Positions 50,816 through 58,797 of a DNA stretch of 60,893 bases are shown here, piece after piece. How positions within the stretch are numbered: position 1 is the stretch's first letter; each line of letters begins with the position of its first letter. The notes below the pieces were generated by a model. The model was not told the DNA's origin. It did no database searches and saw only the letters and a list, made by a program, of their open reading frames with translations. Source of the DNA: Spirochaetes bacterium GWB1_60_80 (GTDB lineage Bacteria; Spirochaetota; Spirochaetia; Treponematales; UBA12059); NCBI GenBank assembly GCA_001829185.1, contig MIAR01000041.1, forward strand, positions 1-60,893, in the 5' to 3' direction. A program made the translations under genes and the position numbers.

Positions 50816-51064
50816 TCAGCCGGCGGCGAGGACGGCCGACAGCAGGTAGTTGGCGGCCAGCAGCCCTCCGCTGGCCAGCACGGCGCTGGCCAGCAGGATG
50901 AAGGCGAAGGCCGCGCGGCCGAAGCCGCGGGTCACCGCGTCGCGGCCACCGAAGCCCCACAGCAGGCTGGCCACGACATTGGCCACCGGGACGCACAGGA
51001 TCAGCAGGCGCAGCAGCCAGGTACCTGCCTTGGCCGGATAGTCAGTCATATTCGTATCACTCAT
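50816..51064 (-). CDS. small membrane protein, 82 aa
   Basis: Two hydrophobic segments (LLRLLILCVPVANVVASLLWGF and FAFILLASAVLASGGLLAANYLL). The ATG overlaps the stop of the FecR-domain gene by ATGA and GGAGCC lies upstream, so it is co-translated with that gene. Function unknown; a membrane partner of the FecR-domain protein is plausible. Confidence 0.7.
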   Translation of the reverse strand: MSDTNMTDYPAKAGTWLLRLLILCVPVANVVASLLWGFGGRDAVTRGFGRAAFAFILLASAVLASGGLLAANYLLSAVLAAG

Positions 51065-52788
51065 TGCAGGCTCCTCAATCGTTGGTCGATGGTACTCGCG
51101 TCCAGGCCGAGTTGGTCCAAAAGCTCGCGGAAGGCGCTTTCGCGGCGCAGCTCGTTCAGGCTGGCGCCGAGGGCGTCTAAGTCGACCGTCTGGCCGATCT
51201 GACGGCCGACGGCCGACAGGCTGGCGTGGTCCAGGTCGCCCAAGCCGGCGGCCAGGCGGCGGGCCTGTTCCAGGATGGCCAGGGTGGCGCCGGAGCGGCG
51301 GATGGCTGCCTCGTCCTCCGGCCGGGTGGACAGGGCCAGGTCTTCGTTCAGGGCGGCGATGGTGGCCTCGTCCAGGGGGAAGGGTTCCAGGGGAAGGTTC
51401 AAGCCGGCCCGCAGTTGGCTGGCATCGGCCTGGATGGCCTGGCCGGCTGGCACCAGGGTAGCCTCTCCGGCCGGCGGCTGCAGGGCCACGCTGCCGCGCA
51501 GGACCTGCAGCGTCAGTTCCTGGCCGGCATGGTAACTGAGCACCAGGTCGGTGCCGCGCACGCCCAGGACGCCGGCGCCGGTGGTGATTTCGAAGCCGGA
51601 TTGCGGGTCGATCAGTTTCTGGATGACCGCTCGGGCCCGGCCGGCCACTAGGCTGAGGCGGGTGATCGAGGTGGTACCGGCCTGCGGCAGGCTGTCCAGC
51701 CCGAACTCGGTGTTTTCGTCTAGGTACAGGCTGGAGCCGTCGCGTAGCAGCAGTTCGAGGCTGGCGCCCGGCCCGGTCAGGATGGTGCTGCCGGCATACA
51801 GGTCGTCGCCGATATCCAGCAGGCGCTCCTGGCCGTCGGCGCCGCGGACGGTGGCCTGATTGACCATGAAGCTGACCAGGGCGCTGGGTTGGGCCGGCGC
51901 GGCGCCCGTGCCGAGGCTGGCCAGGGCGGCGGCGGCATCCAGCGCCGGCTGCAGGCTGGCGCGGTCGATGCCGGCGGCGGCGCTGGCCTCCAGGGCGGCC
52001 ACCAGTTCGCCGCCCCGGGCCGACAGGCTGGGCGACAGGGTGGCCAGCAGGCGGGCGCTCAGGCGGTCGTCGAGGCGCAAGCCCAGGCGCAGGTGACCCT
52101 CGACGGACTCGACCGATTGCAGGCGCACCAGGTCCGGCAAGTAGCGGTCGGCGAAGGCATAGGCCAGCACCAGGTGTGGTCCGGCCGGCCCGTCCAGGCG
52201 CAGGCTCAAGCCTTCGGGCAGTTCCAGCCCATCCAGGGGCAGGCGGCCGGAGGCGGCCAGCGCGGTCAGCAGGCGCTGGGGGACGGGCAAGCGGCCGAGG
52301 GTCAGACCTTTCAGGCTGAGGACCAGGCTGCCGTCGGCCTGGCTCAGGTCAAGCCGCAGCCGCGCCGTCATGGTCAGGGGACGCAGGCTGAAGCCGGCCG
52401 CGAGGCGTTGCGGTTGCGCCATGGCCAACTGCACGGCCAATTCGGCCGCGCCCGGGGTCAGGCGGAGGCCGGCGCGGCTCGGTTGGATGGTGGCAGCGGG
52501 CAGGTCGCGCAGGGCGGCGGCCAGTAACCGGTTCAGTTCGGCCTCGGGCAGTTGCAGGTGGCTGCCGAGGCTGGCGCTACCCAGCGCCTGGCCGAGTTCC
52601 GCCGCCAGGCCGGGGCTATCTTCCGGCCGCGGCAGTTGGCGCGCCCAGGCCGGAGTCGGTGGCGCCAGGGCCAGACCGGCCAGCAGGCCGGCGCTGGCTA
52701 GCGCCGCCGCTGCCACCCAAAGCGGCAGCAGGACCAGGCCAAGCAAGGCGCCGGCCAGAATCAGGCCGGGTTTCTTTCGTGTACTCAT
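51061..52788 (-). CDS. FecR-domain protein with N-terminal membrane anchor
   Basis: 575 aa. A membrane helix (residues about 9-35) is followed by a ~280-residue region built of lipid-carrier-like beta segments (LQLPEAELNRLLAAALRDLP, LRLDLSQADGSLVLSLKGL) and then a FecR domain (about 325-450: DIGDDLYAGSTILTGPGASLELLLRDGS, GVLGVRGTDLV). FecR domains often sit in envelope signalling or binding proteins; no sigma factor gene lies here. GGGAG precedes the ATG. Confidence 0.82.
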   Translation of the reverse strand: MSTRKKPGLILAGALLGLVLLPLWVAAAALASAGLLAGLALAPPTPAWARQLPRPEDSPGLAAELGQALGSASLGSHLQLPEAELNRLLAAALRDLPAATIQPSRAGLRLTPGAAELAVQLAMAQPQRLAAGFSLRPLTMTARLRLDLSQADGSLVLSLKGLTLGRLPVPQRLLTALAASGRLPLDGLELPEGLSLRLDGPAGPHLVLAYAFADRYLPDLVRLQSVESVEGHLRLGLRLDDRLSARLLATLSPSLSARGGELVAALEASAAAGIDRASLQPALDAAAALASLGTGAAPAQPSALVSFMVNQATVRGADGQERLLDIGDDLYAGSTILTGPGASLELLLRDGSSLYLDENTEFGLDSLPQAGTTSITRLSLVAGRARAVIQKLIDPQSGFEITTGAGVLGVRGTDLVLSYHAGQELTLQVLRGSVALQPPAGEATLVPAGQAIQADASQLRAGLNLPLEPFPLDEATIAALNEDLALSTRPEDEAAIRRSGATLAILEQARRLAAGLGDLDHASLSAVGRQIGQTVDLDALGASLNELRRESAFRELLDQLGLDASTIDQRLRSLQ

Positions 52789-52860
52789 GATTGGCTCCCG
52801 GGACGGCGACCAGGTCGGCCACCGCCGCCAGAATTCAGTATGGCCGCTTCCGGCCGCTTG

Positions 52861-53505
52861 TCAAGGTTTGGCGCTCGGCGCCAGCTCCGCTTGGCGCTGG
52901 CGCGGCAACGGCTCCAGCCGGTTGGCCTGCACGAAGGCATCCACCCGGGTCGGGTCGATGAAGGCCTGCCAGCCGTCGCGGCGGGCGTGGAACCAGCCGG
53001 CCGGGGTGCCGGCCAGGCGGCTGTCGCCCAGGTAAAAGCCGACGGCTAGGCTGTTTGAGGTGATGGCCGTTGGACTGGCCGGCAGCTTGACAAGGTCGGC
53101 TGGCACATAGCCGTCGTCGCCCCACAGCTGGCTGCGCGTTCCAAAGGCGAAGCTGCGGCCGTCGGGCAGGACCACCAGGGCAAAGACGTCGGGCAGCAGC
53201 GTACCATTGCAGGTCAGGTAATGGCTGCGGCCTTCGGAGCGGGTGCCTGGTTGGTGGTAGACGATGCTATGTTCCCAAACGTAGACCAGCGTGGCGACGG
53301 GCCGCGCGGCCGCCTGGCTGGCTGAGGTGGCAGCGTCTGGCTGGGTGGTGGACGCTTGGACGCTCCCTGGCGCCGGGGCCAGATTTGGCGCGGCTAGGTG
53401 CTGCAGTTGACCGGCGGAGCGGCAGCCGGTCAGCGCCAGGCCGAGTGCCAGCAGGCTGAAGGCTACGTGGCGGGCTGGCCTGGTCGACAGGAGTAGTTGT
53501 TTCAT
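52861..53505 (-). CDS. lipoprotein with SH3-like domain, 214 aa
   Basis: Start at 53505, six bases after the stop of the clostripain-like gene; the frame to 53709 overlaps that gene. Lipobox ALTGC (Cys28). A Thr/Ala/Gln-rich spacer leads to a beta-rich domain (TLVYVWEHSIVYHQPG...LWGDDGYVPADLVKL) that resembles bacterial SH3-like folds. It is probably cotranscribed with the protease gene and exposed at the cell surface. Function unknown. Confidence 0.72.
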   Translation of the reverse strand: MKQLLLSTRPARHVAFSLLALGLALTGCRSAGQLQHLAAPNLAPAPGSVQASTTQPDAATSASQAAARPVATLVYVWEHSIVYHQPGTRSEGRSHYLTCNGTLLPDVFALVVLPDGRSFAFGTRSQLWGDDGYVPADLVKLPASPTAITSNSLAVGFYLGDSRLAGTPAGWFHARRDGWQAFIDPTRVDAFVQANRLEPLPRQRQAELAPSAKP

Positions 53506-53510
53506 GGCGC

Positions 53511-55616
53511 TCACCACTGGTACCCGTTGCCGCCGCCATCGGCGCCGTTGGCCGGGTCGAACCAGGCATCCAGCAGCTCGAACCAGTTGCCGACGGCGTT
53601 GATGCTGGCGTTTTGGCCGTCCTGGCAGGCGGCCAGCTTGCCGTAGAAATGGCCGCCCGTCCACCAAACATTGGTCTCGATCGAGTTGTACCACCACTGG
53701 AATGCCCATAGCGGTTCGGCGGGGGAGGAATAAATGCGGTCGCCGTCGGGGAAGAAGACCGACAGGCCGTTTTTTCCACCAATGAAGCCGCTGTAGTCGG
53801 CGTTGCCGAAGGAGTGGACGACGGCGGCGTCGACGGCATTGGCCAGGGCCGTCGCCTGGTCCAGGATGGCGGCCGAGAAATTGGCGCTGGCCGCCAGGCG
53901 GCTGGCCAAGTGATGTAGGTCAAAATAGGGGTAGCTGACCCACTCGTTTTCGTCAGTAGCGGCGAAGTAATGCAGCGTCGGCACCGTGGTCAGCGAGCCG
54001 CGTAGCGTTTCGGTGTCAGCCTTCTCGCCGGCCGCATACAGCAGGACGGCCAAGTCATCCAGCTCGGCCTTGGCTGCCGCTACCAAGGACAGGTCGATGA
54101 GGGCCAGCGATTCGCCGCTACCGCCGGAACCAGCCGCTAGGCTGTCATCCTTCTGCTCCTCGACGATCACGGCGCCGAATTGGCGGGCGGTCAGGCTGGC
54201 CGGATCATAGTACAGTTCGTTGCCGCCCAGGGTGCTATCCGGGCTGCCGTTGTCGCCGGCGATGGGGCGCAGCCGTTCCAGGATGGCGGTGTAGGGAAAG
54301 CCGGAGCCCCAGACGGTGGGGGCCGACGCCACTAGGTAGTCGGCGTTAAAGTCGCCCGTCCCCGGGCGGTACTGGTAGGCCACCTCGATGGTGCCCATCA
54401 GGCAGGCATCGAAGGCTAGCAGGTCGACCGAATGGGCCTCGGTCAGCACATCGCTCAGCTCGGCGGTATACAGGCAGTCGCCGCCGTCGGTGTCGTCCCA
54501 GCAGACCGCCTTGACCGACGAAGTCTCGGCGCTGTCGCCACTACCGGCCGAGCGAGCGCCGCCGCCGTGGTTGGACAGGAAGAGGGCGTAGTGGTCGGCC
54601 GGGTAAGCCAGTTTGCCGAAGGCGATGAAGCGGCGCAGGGTGTCGGCGTCACCCATGTTGGCCTCGTAGGCGCTGGTGGTGGTGATCTGGGGCAGGTAGG
54701 TGTCATCGCCAGCGATGCGCTCGTAGCCGGCGGGCAGGAGGCGGTACAGGCGGGTGTCTTCGAAATTTTCGCCTAGCACCAAGCTGTCGCTGCTGTAAAG
54801 GGGAATGCGGTCAATCAGCAGAATGACGTTGATGTCAGCGTCGGCCTTCAAGCCGGCTTGCAGTTCAGCGACGTCGACCAGCAGGGCATCCTCCAGGTCG
54901 CAGTCGGCGTCGGAATAGTAGAGGATGGTCCAGGACTTCGTAGTGGCGGCGGCGCTGCTCTCGCTCAGGCGCAGGCGGAAGCTGCCAGTATCGGCGGCGG
55001 TCTGCGGCCGGACCACGACGTAAACGGTTTGGGCGCTGGCGCTGGTAAAGGTCGGCGGCGTGGCTAGTTCGTAGTGCGAGACGGGGGCCAGCACTGGGGT
55101 GGTCATATCGGCGGCTACAACTTCCGCCGCGAGGTTGGCGGCATACCCGGCGCCGGCATCCTCGTCCAACCATTCCAGGCGGTAGGTCGTGCCGGCCGCA
55201 GCCTCGAAACTGTACCAGCGCGGTGCCGAATTGAGGCTGTCGTCGATCCAGGTAGCGGCTGTCAGCGGCTTGGCCAGCACCGAAACGGTATGTTCGGTAA
55301 TATTGGCGGCCTTGACACTGGCTAGACTGATGGTGGTGGATCCCGGCTTGAGCGCATAGCAGTTGAAGCCGCCATCGGCGTCCGTCGGATCAATGATAGT
55401 AGCGTTTGATGATGACCAGACTAGGTCGGCCGCCGCTATCGCTTTGTCGGCTGGATTGGTTAGCACCTGCAGGCTGAGCTGGTCGCCGGCGTAGACGCTG
55501 GTTTCCCCGCTCAGGCTGATTGTCGGCTTAAAAAGGTTGCCGATCAGTTCGCAACCGGTCAACAGGCTCAGGCCGACCAACAGGCCGGCAATCTTAAAAT
55601 ACTTGGCTGTTTTCAT
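53511..55616 (-). CDS. clostripain-like (family C11) cysteine protease lipoprotein
   Basis: 701 aa from the ATG at 55616 (GAGGAGT upstream); the frame to 55874 runs into trpS. Lipobox LLTGC (Cys22). A Big-like domain (PTISLSGETSVYAGDQLSLQV) and a beta domain typical of exported proteases (to about 250) precede the C11 catalytic domain. The His of LFLSNHGGGARS and the Cys of LLAFDACLMGTIEVAYQ are the expected dyad. C11 enzymes cleave after Arg and often self-activate. Likely surface-displayed. Confidence 0.88.
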   Translation of the reverse strand: MKTAKYFKIAGLLVGLSLLTGCELIGNLFKPTISLSGETSVYAGDQLSLQVLTNPADKAIAAADLVWSSSNATIIDPTDADGGFNCYALKPGSTTISLASVKAANITEHTVSVLAKPLTAATWIDDSLNSAPRWYSFEAAAGTTYRLEWLDEDAGAGYAANLAAEVVAADMTTPVLAPVSHYELATPPTFTSASAQTVYVVVRPQTAADTGSFRLRLSESSAAATTKSWTILYYSDADCDLEDALLVDVAELQAGLKADADINVILLIDRIPLYSSDSLVLGENFEDTRLYRLLPAGYERIAGDDTYLPQITTTSAYEANMGDADTLRRFIAFGKLAYPADHYALFLSNHGGGARSAGSGDSAETSSVKAVCWDDTDGGDCLYTAELSDVLTEAHSVDLLAFDACLMGTIEVAYQYRPGTGDFNADYLVASAPTVWGSGFPYTAILERLRPIAGDNGSPDSTLGGNELYYDPASLTARQFGAVIVEEQKDDSLAAGSGGSGESLALIDLSLVAAAKAELDDLAVLLYAAGEKADTETLRGSLTTVPTLHYFAATDENEWVSYPYFDLHHLASRLAASANFSAAILDQATALANAVDAAVVHSFGNADYSGFIGGKNGLSVFFPDGDRIYSSPAEPLWAFQWWYNSIETNVWWTGGHFYGKLAACQDGQNASINAVGNWFELLDAWFDPANGADGGGNGYQW

Positions 55617-55706
55617 GGCTACTCCTCGACGGACGGCGCTGAGGTCCGCTGGCCCAGGCGCTCGATTAGCCAGGGCCGCGCGGCCGCTGACTATCCGTCT
55701 GCCTGA

Positions 55707-55735
55707 AGTATAGCACAGCCGGCGGATTTTCTCAG
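55707..55735 (-). promoter_or_regulatory. promoter of the clostripain-like gene
   Basis: Minus strand: CTGAGA (55735-55730), 17 bp, TATACT (55712-55707), about 90 nt upstream of the ATG. Confidence 0.5.
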
Positions 55736-55896
55736 CCGTTGGCTGCCCAGCAAGCGTAGCTTGCTGCCACCTGCCATGCCTGGTACTCGTCCAGGACGGC
55801 TTCAAGCTCGGCCTGGTCGACGGCCTCGGCCGGTAGGCTGGCGCCGGAGCGGACGAAGGCCAGGTAGCGGCCACGCAGCGCTAGCCGGCGCGCCAA
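55732..55896 (-). CDS. possible small ORF behind trpS
   Basis: The 188 bp between trpS and the protease promoter are open in one frame on the minus strand and read like protein (LALRGRYLAFVRSGASLPAEA). A TTG at 55896 would give 54 aa, but no ribosome site is seen. It could be a genuine small gene or the remnant of a longer one. Confidence 0.25.
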   Translation of the reverse strand: MARRLALRGRYLAFVRSGASLPAEAVDQAELEAVLDEYQAWQVAASYACWAANG

Positions 55897-55919
55897 CAGT
55901 TCCGTCTGGCCGGCCGCCT

Positions 55920-56915
55920 TCAGTCCATCCCAATTGCGGCGCGCAGGCGGCCGATGGTCGCCCCGGCTATCGCCCGGGCCTTGAGGGCGCCGCGGGCCAG
56001 GATGGCGTCCAGGCCGGCTGGGTCGGCCAGGATGGCCTCGTAACGCTGGCGCAGCGGCGAGAGCTCGCGGTTGACGGCCTGGAAAAGCGCCTCCTTGGCC
56101 TCGCCCCAGCCCATGCCGCCGGCCCGGTAGCGCGCCGCCAGGCTGTCCTGCTCGGCCGGCGTGGCAAACAGCGTGTACAGGGCAAAGACCTGGCAGCCCT
56201 CCGGATCCTTCACTTCGTCCACGGCCTGCGAGTTGGTCACGATGCGCATGATGGTCTTGCGCAGCTGCTTCTCCGGCACAAACAGCGGGATGGTGTTGCC
56301 GTAGCTCTTGCTCATCTTGCGGCCGTCCAGCCCGGGGATGACGGCGAAATTCTCGCGCATCTGGGCCTGCGGCACCCGCAGCAGCTCGGCCTTATAGTTG
56401 AAGTTGATGGCCTGGGCGATGTCCTGGGCCATTTCGACGTGCTGCACCTGGTCCTTGCCCACTGGCACGATGTCGGTGTCGAAAAGCAGGATGTCGGCCG
56501 CCATCAGCACCGGGTAGGTGAACAGTCCCATGTTGACGCCTGAGTCCGGGTCGTCCTGCTTGTCGAGGTTGGCCTGGACGGAAGCCTTGTAGGCGTGGGC
56601 GCGGTTCATCAGCCCCTTGGCCGTGAAGGCCATCAGCAAAGTGGACAATTCAAAGGTTTCCGGCACGGCGCTTTGGCGGTAGAAAATCACCTTGTCGGGG
56701 TCCAGGCCGGCCGCCAGCCAGCCAGCCGCCACGGCGCGGATGTGCGTGCGCAGCTCGGCGGCGTCCTTGACGGAGTTGAGGGCGTGGTAGTCGGCGATAA
56801 AGTAGCGGGCTTCGTAGCTCTCGGCCAGCTGCAGGGCCGGCCGCATGGCGCCGAAAAAATTGCCGATGTGCAGGTCGCCGGTCGGTTTGATGCCGGTCAG
56901 GGAAATCTGGCGCAT
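55920..56915 (-). CDS. trpS: tryptophanyl-tRNA synthetase
   Basis: 331 aa, normal family length. Charges tRNA-Trp. The HIGH motif reads PTGDLHIGNFFGA near residue 17 and KMSKSYGN appears near 200. The start at 56915 follows GAGGAG; the longer frame to 57542 is a shadow. A good promoter lies 50 bp upstream and no trp-type leader is visible. Confidence 0.97.
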   Translation of the reverse strand: MRQISLTGIKPTGDLHIGNFFGAMRPALQLAESYEARYFIADYHALNSVKDAAELRTHIRAVAAGWLAAGLDPDKVIFYRQSAVPETFELSTLLMAFTAKGLMNRAHAYKASVQANLDKQDDPDSGVNMGLFTYPVLMAADILLFDTDIVPVGKDQVQHVEMAQDIAQAINFNYKAELLRVPQAQMRENFAVIPGLDGRKMSKSYGNTIPLFVPEKQLRKTIMRIVTNSQAVDEVKDPEGCQVFALYTLFATPAEQDSLAARYRAGGMGWGEAKEALFQAVNRELSPLRQRYEAILADPAGLDAILARGALKARAIAGATIGRLRAAIGMD

Positions 56916-56967
56916 GGTGGCGCTCCTCGGGCGGCTCCAGGTAGGCCGCGAAAGTGGAATGTCCACC

Positions 56968-56997
56968 AGTATAGCCCGAGCGGCCCCTCGCCGGCAA
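56968..56997 (-). promoter_or_regulatory. trpS promoter
   Basis: Minus strand: TTGCCG (56997-56992), 18 bp, TATACT (56973-56968). Confidence 0.65.
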
Positions 56998-57010
56998 GGC
57001 ATTTTGGCTA

Positions 57011-57098
57011 AAGTTGGGGGTGTATCCCCCTGGCTGCGCGGTCCGCCCTTGGCGGTGCCGCTGCGCCCGCCGCTACTGCGGCGCACCCCCCCCAAACT
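57011..57098. repeat. GC-rich multi-hairpin element
   Basis: Outer arms AAGTTGGGGGTG (57011-57022) and CACCCCCCCCAAACT (57084-57098) can pair, and smaller hairpins such as GCCGC-TACT-GCGGC lie between them. It sits between the divergent trpS and 57189 promoters and codes for nothing recognisable. Resembles a dispersed extragenic palindrome, but only one copy is in the window. Confidence 0.4.
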
Positions 57099-57151
57099 CC
57101 GCCAGTATGGGCGCAGCCGGGTAAGCGGTAGCTTGAACAACCGGCCGCCGC

Positions 57152-57181
57152 TTGACAGCCGCCGGCCGGCCGCCGAATACT
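57152..57181 (+). promoter_or_regulatory. putative leaderless promoter of the 123-aa gene
   Basis: TTGACA (57152-57157), 18 bp, AATACT (57176-57181), then seven bases to the ATG at 57189. Confidence 0.5.
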
Positions 57182-57188
57182 TCTTGCC

Positions 57189-57560
57189 ATGACGGACTCT
57201 GACGAACCTTATCGGCGCGCCGCCGCTGCGGCCGTGGCTGACTTGCCCGGCAGCCCCTACTTTGTCACCCTCGAACCGTATGAAGGACTGAGGGTCGAGG
57301 CGGTCTTGGCCGAGGGCAGCCTCCGCTTTTGCCACAACCTGGGCGGTTTCCACTGCCCCAGCCGCGCCGAGGCTGTCGCCCAACTGGCGGCGCTGCGGGC
57401 TTACTACCAGCGGCTGCAAGCCGCCTCGGACGAGTTTCGCGCCTTGGCGGCCGGCCGCCGCTTCAGCGCCGAGCTTTATGTTTTCTCCGGCCAGATGGAC
57501 TTCCCGGTGGCCACGCAGACCGAGGCCGGTACTGTCTGGCAAGTAGCGTTGGACACTTGA
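57189..57560 (+). CDS. unrecognised 123-aa protein
   Basis: A small cytoplasmic protein, probably mixed alpha/beta (SPYFVTLEPYEGLRVEAVLAE, FHCPSRAEAVAQLAALRAYY). No family known to me. No ribosome site, but a -10 box 7 nt before the ATG. Its last 85 bp overlap the 3' end of rlmN on the other strand, so one of the two C-termini may have been extended by loss of a stop. Confidence 0.6.
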   Translation: MTDSDEPYRRAAAAAVADLPGSPYFVTLEPYEGLRVEAVLAEGSLRFCHNLGGFHCPSRAEAVAQLAALRAYYQRLQAASDEFRALAAGRRFSAELYVFSGQMDFPVATQTEAGTVWQVALDT

Positions 57561-58606
57561 TCAGCCGGTCCACCCAGCTGGCCGCAGGCCGCCATGATGG
57601 ACTGGCCCTTGGCGCCGCGCCGGCGCGCCTCCACGCCGGCCGCCTTCAGCCAGCCCAGGAAGCGCTCTATCTCCGGGTCGGTCGGTGATGGCGCGTCCAG
57701 CGCGCCGCCGGGGTTATACGGAATCAGGTTGACCAGGCAGCGCCCGACGCGCCGCGCGAAGGCCGCGACGCCCGCGGCGGCCTCGGCGCTGTCGTTGACG
57801 CCCGGGATGAGGCAATAATTGAGCGCGAAGTAAAAGTTGCGCCGCCGCGGGTAAGCCAGCAGGGCCGCCTCCAGGGCAGCCAGCGGCCAGCGCCGGTTGA
57901 CGGTCATCAGGCGGCTGCGCGTGGCGTCGTCCGGGGCATTGAGGCTGACCGACAGCCCAATGCGCTTGTAGCCCAGCGCCGCGAAGGCCCGCAGGCCGTC
58001 GACGTGCCCGCAGGTGCAGACCGTGACGCGTTCCTGGCCAAAGGCCAAGCCGGAGCCGTCGGTCAAGACACGTAGGGCCTGGGCTAATCCGGCCAGGTTG
58101 TCCAACGGTTCGCCCATGCCCATAAAGACCAGGTTGCCGAAGCTCAACCCCAGCTGGCGCCGGGCCAGCCAGGCCTGGGCGACGATCTCCTCGGCGCGCA
58201 AGTCGCGTATCAGCCCCATCGTGCCGGTGCGGCAGAAGGCGCAGCCCATGGCGCAACCCACCTGGCTGGACAGGCAAAGCGTCGCCTTGGCGCCATTGCC
58301 GCCGGGCATGGCAATCAGGACCGATTCCACCCGGTGGCCGTCAGCCGTCTGGAAGACCAGCTTGAGCGCGCCGTCCTCGGCCGCCCGTCCCGCCAGGGTC
58401 AGCGGCGGCTGGAAGTCAAAGCCGCCTTGCCAGACGGCCAAGGCGCGCGGTTGAACCAGTTCGGCGGCGAAGCGGCCCTCACAATGGAATAATTTATATA
58501 GTTGCAGCGCCAGGCCCGAGCCGGCCACGTCGCCCCGCCGTTCCAAAAACAGCCCGCGCGCCGCTGCGGCAAAACCGGCCGCGTCAAAGGACAATATCGA
58601 TCGCAT
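57476..58606 (-). CDS. rlmN: 23S rRNA (adenine2503-C2)-methyltransferase RlmN
   Basis: 376 aa radical-SAM enzyme that methylates 23S rRNA A2503 (and tRNA). The cluster motif is CAMGCAFC; MGMGEPLDN, SLNAPDDATRSRLM and the C-terminal catalytic Cys in AACGQLGG match RlmN. About 30 residues continue past the normal end and overlap the convergent 57189 gene. No ribosome site is visible before the ATG. Confidence 0.93.
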   Translation of the reverse strand: MRSILSFDAAGFAAAARGLFLERRGDVAGSGLALQLYKLFHCEGRFAAELVQPRALAVWQGGFDFQPPLTLAGRAAEDGALKLVFQTADGHRVESVLIAMPGGNGAKATLCLSSQVGCAMGCAFCRTGTMGLIRDLRAEEIVAQAWLARRQLGLSFGNLVFMGMGEPLDNLAGLAQALRVLTDGSGLAFGQERVTVCTCGHVDGLRAFAALGYKRIGLSVSLNAPDDATRSRLMTVNRRWPLAALEAALLAYPRRRNFYFALNYCLIPGVNDSAEAAAGVAAFARRVGRCLVNLIPYNPGGALDAPSPTDPEIERFLGWLKAAGVEARRRGAKGQSIMAACGQLGGPADQVSNATCQTVPASVCVATGKSIWPEKT

Positions 58607-58612
58607 GCTATC

Positions 58613-58641
58613 ATCAAACCACGCCGCGCCGGGCCGCGCAA
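58613..58641 (-). promoter_or_regulatory. weak, possibly leaderless rlmN promoter
   Basis: Minus strand: TTGCGC (58641-58636), 17 bp, TTTGAT (58618-58613), six bases to the ATG. The -10 match is poor. Confidence 0.3.
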
Positions 58642-58707
58642 GGGGGGGCGGCGCCCAGCCGTCCAGCCGAGGTAACTGCCTTGCGCCTACCTGAGTGGTA
58701 AACGTCC

Positions 58708-58742
58708 GTTAAGTAATGGCGTCGCCGGCGCCTGATATATCA
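58708..58742 (+). repeat. GTTAAG-N19-TGATATATCA motif, copy 1
   Basis: GTTAAG is followed after exactly 19 bp by the palindrome TGATATATCA. The same arrangement with a different spacer occurs at 59722-59756. The two copies flank the AbiEi pseudogene with its MITE. Confidence 0.4.
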
Positions 58743-58797
58743 ACTGCGCTCGTCGTGGGGACAGACCCTGGTTTCTTAGCTTGTAGGTATTCGCGTA

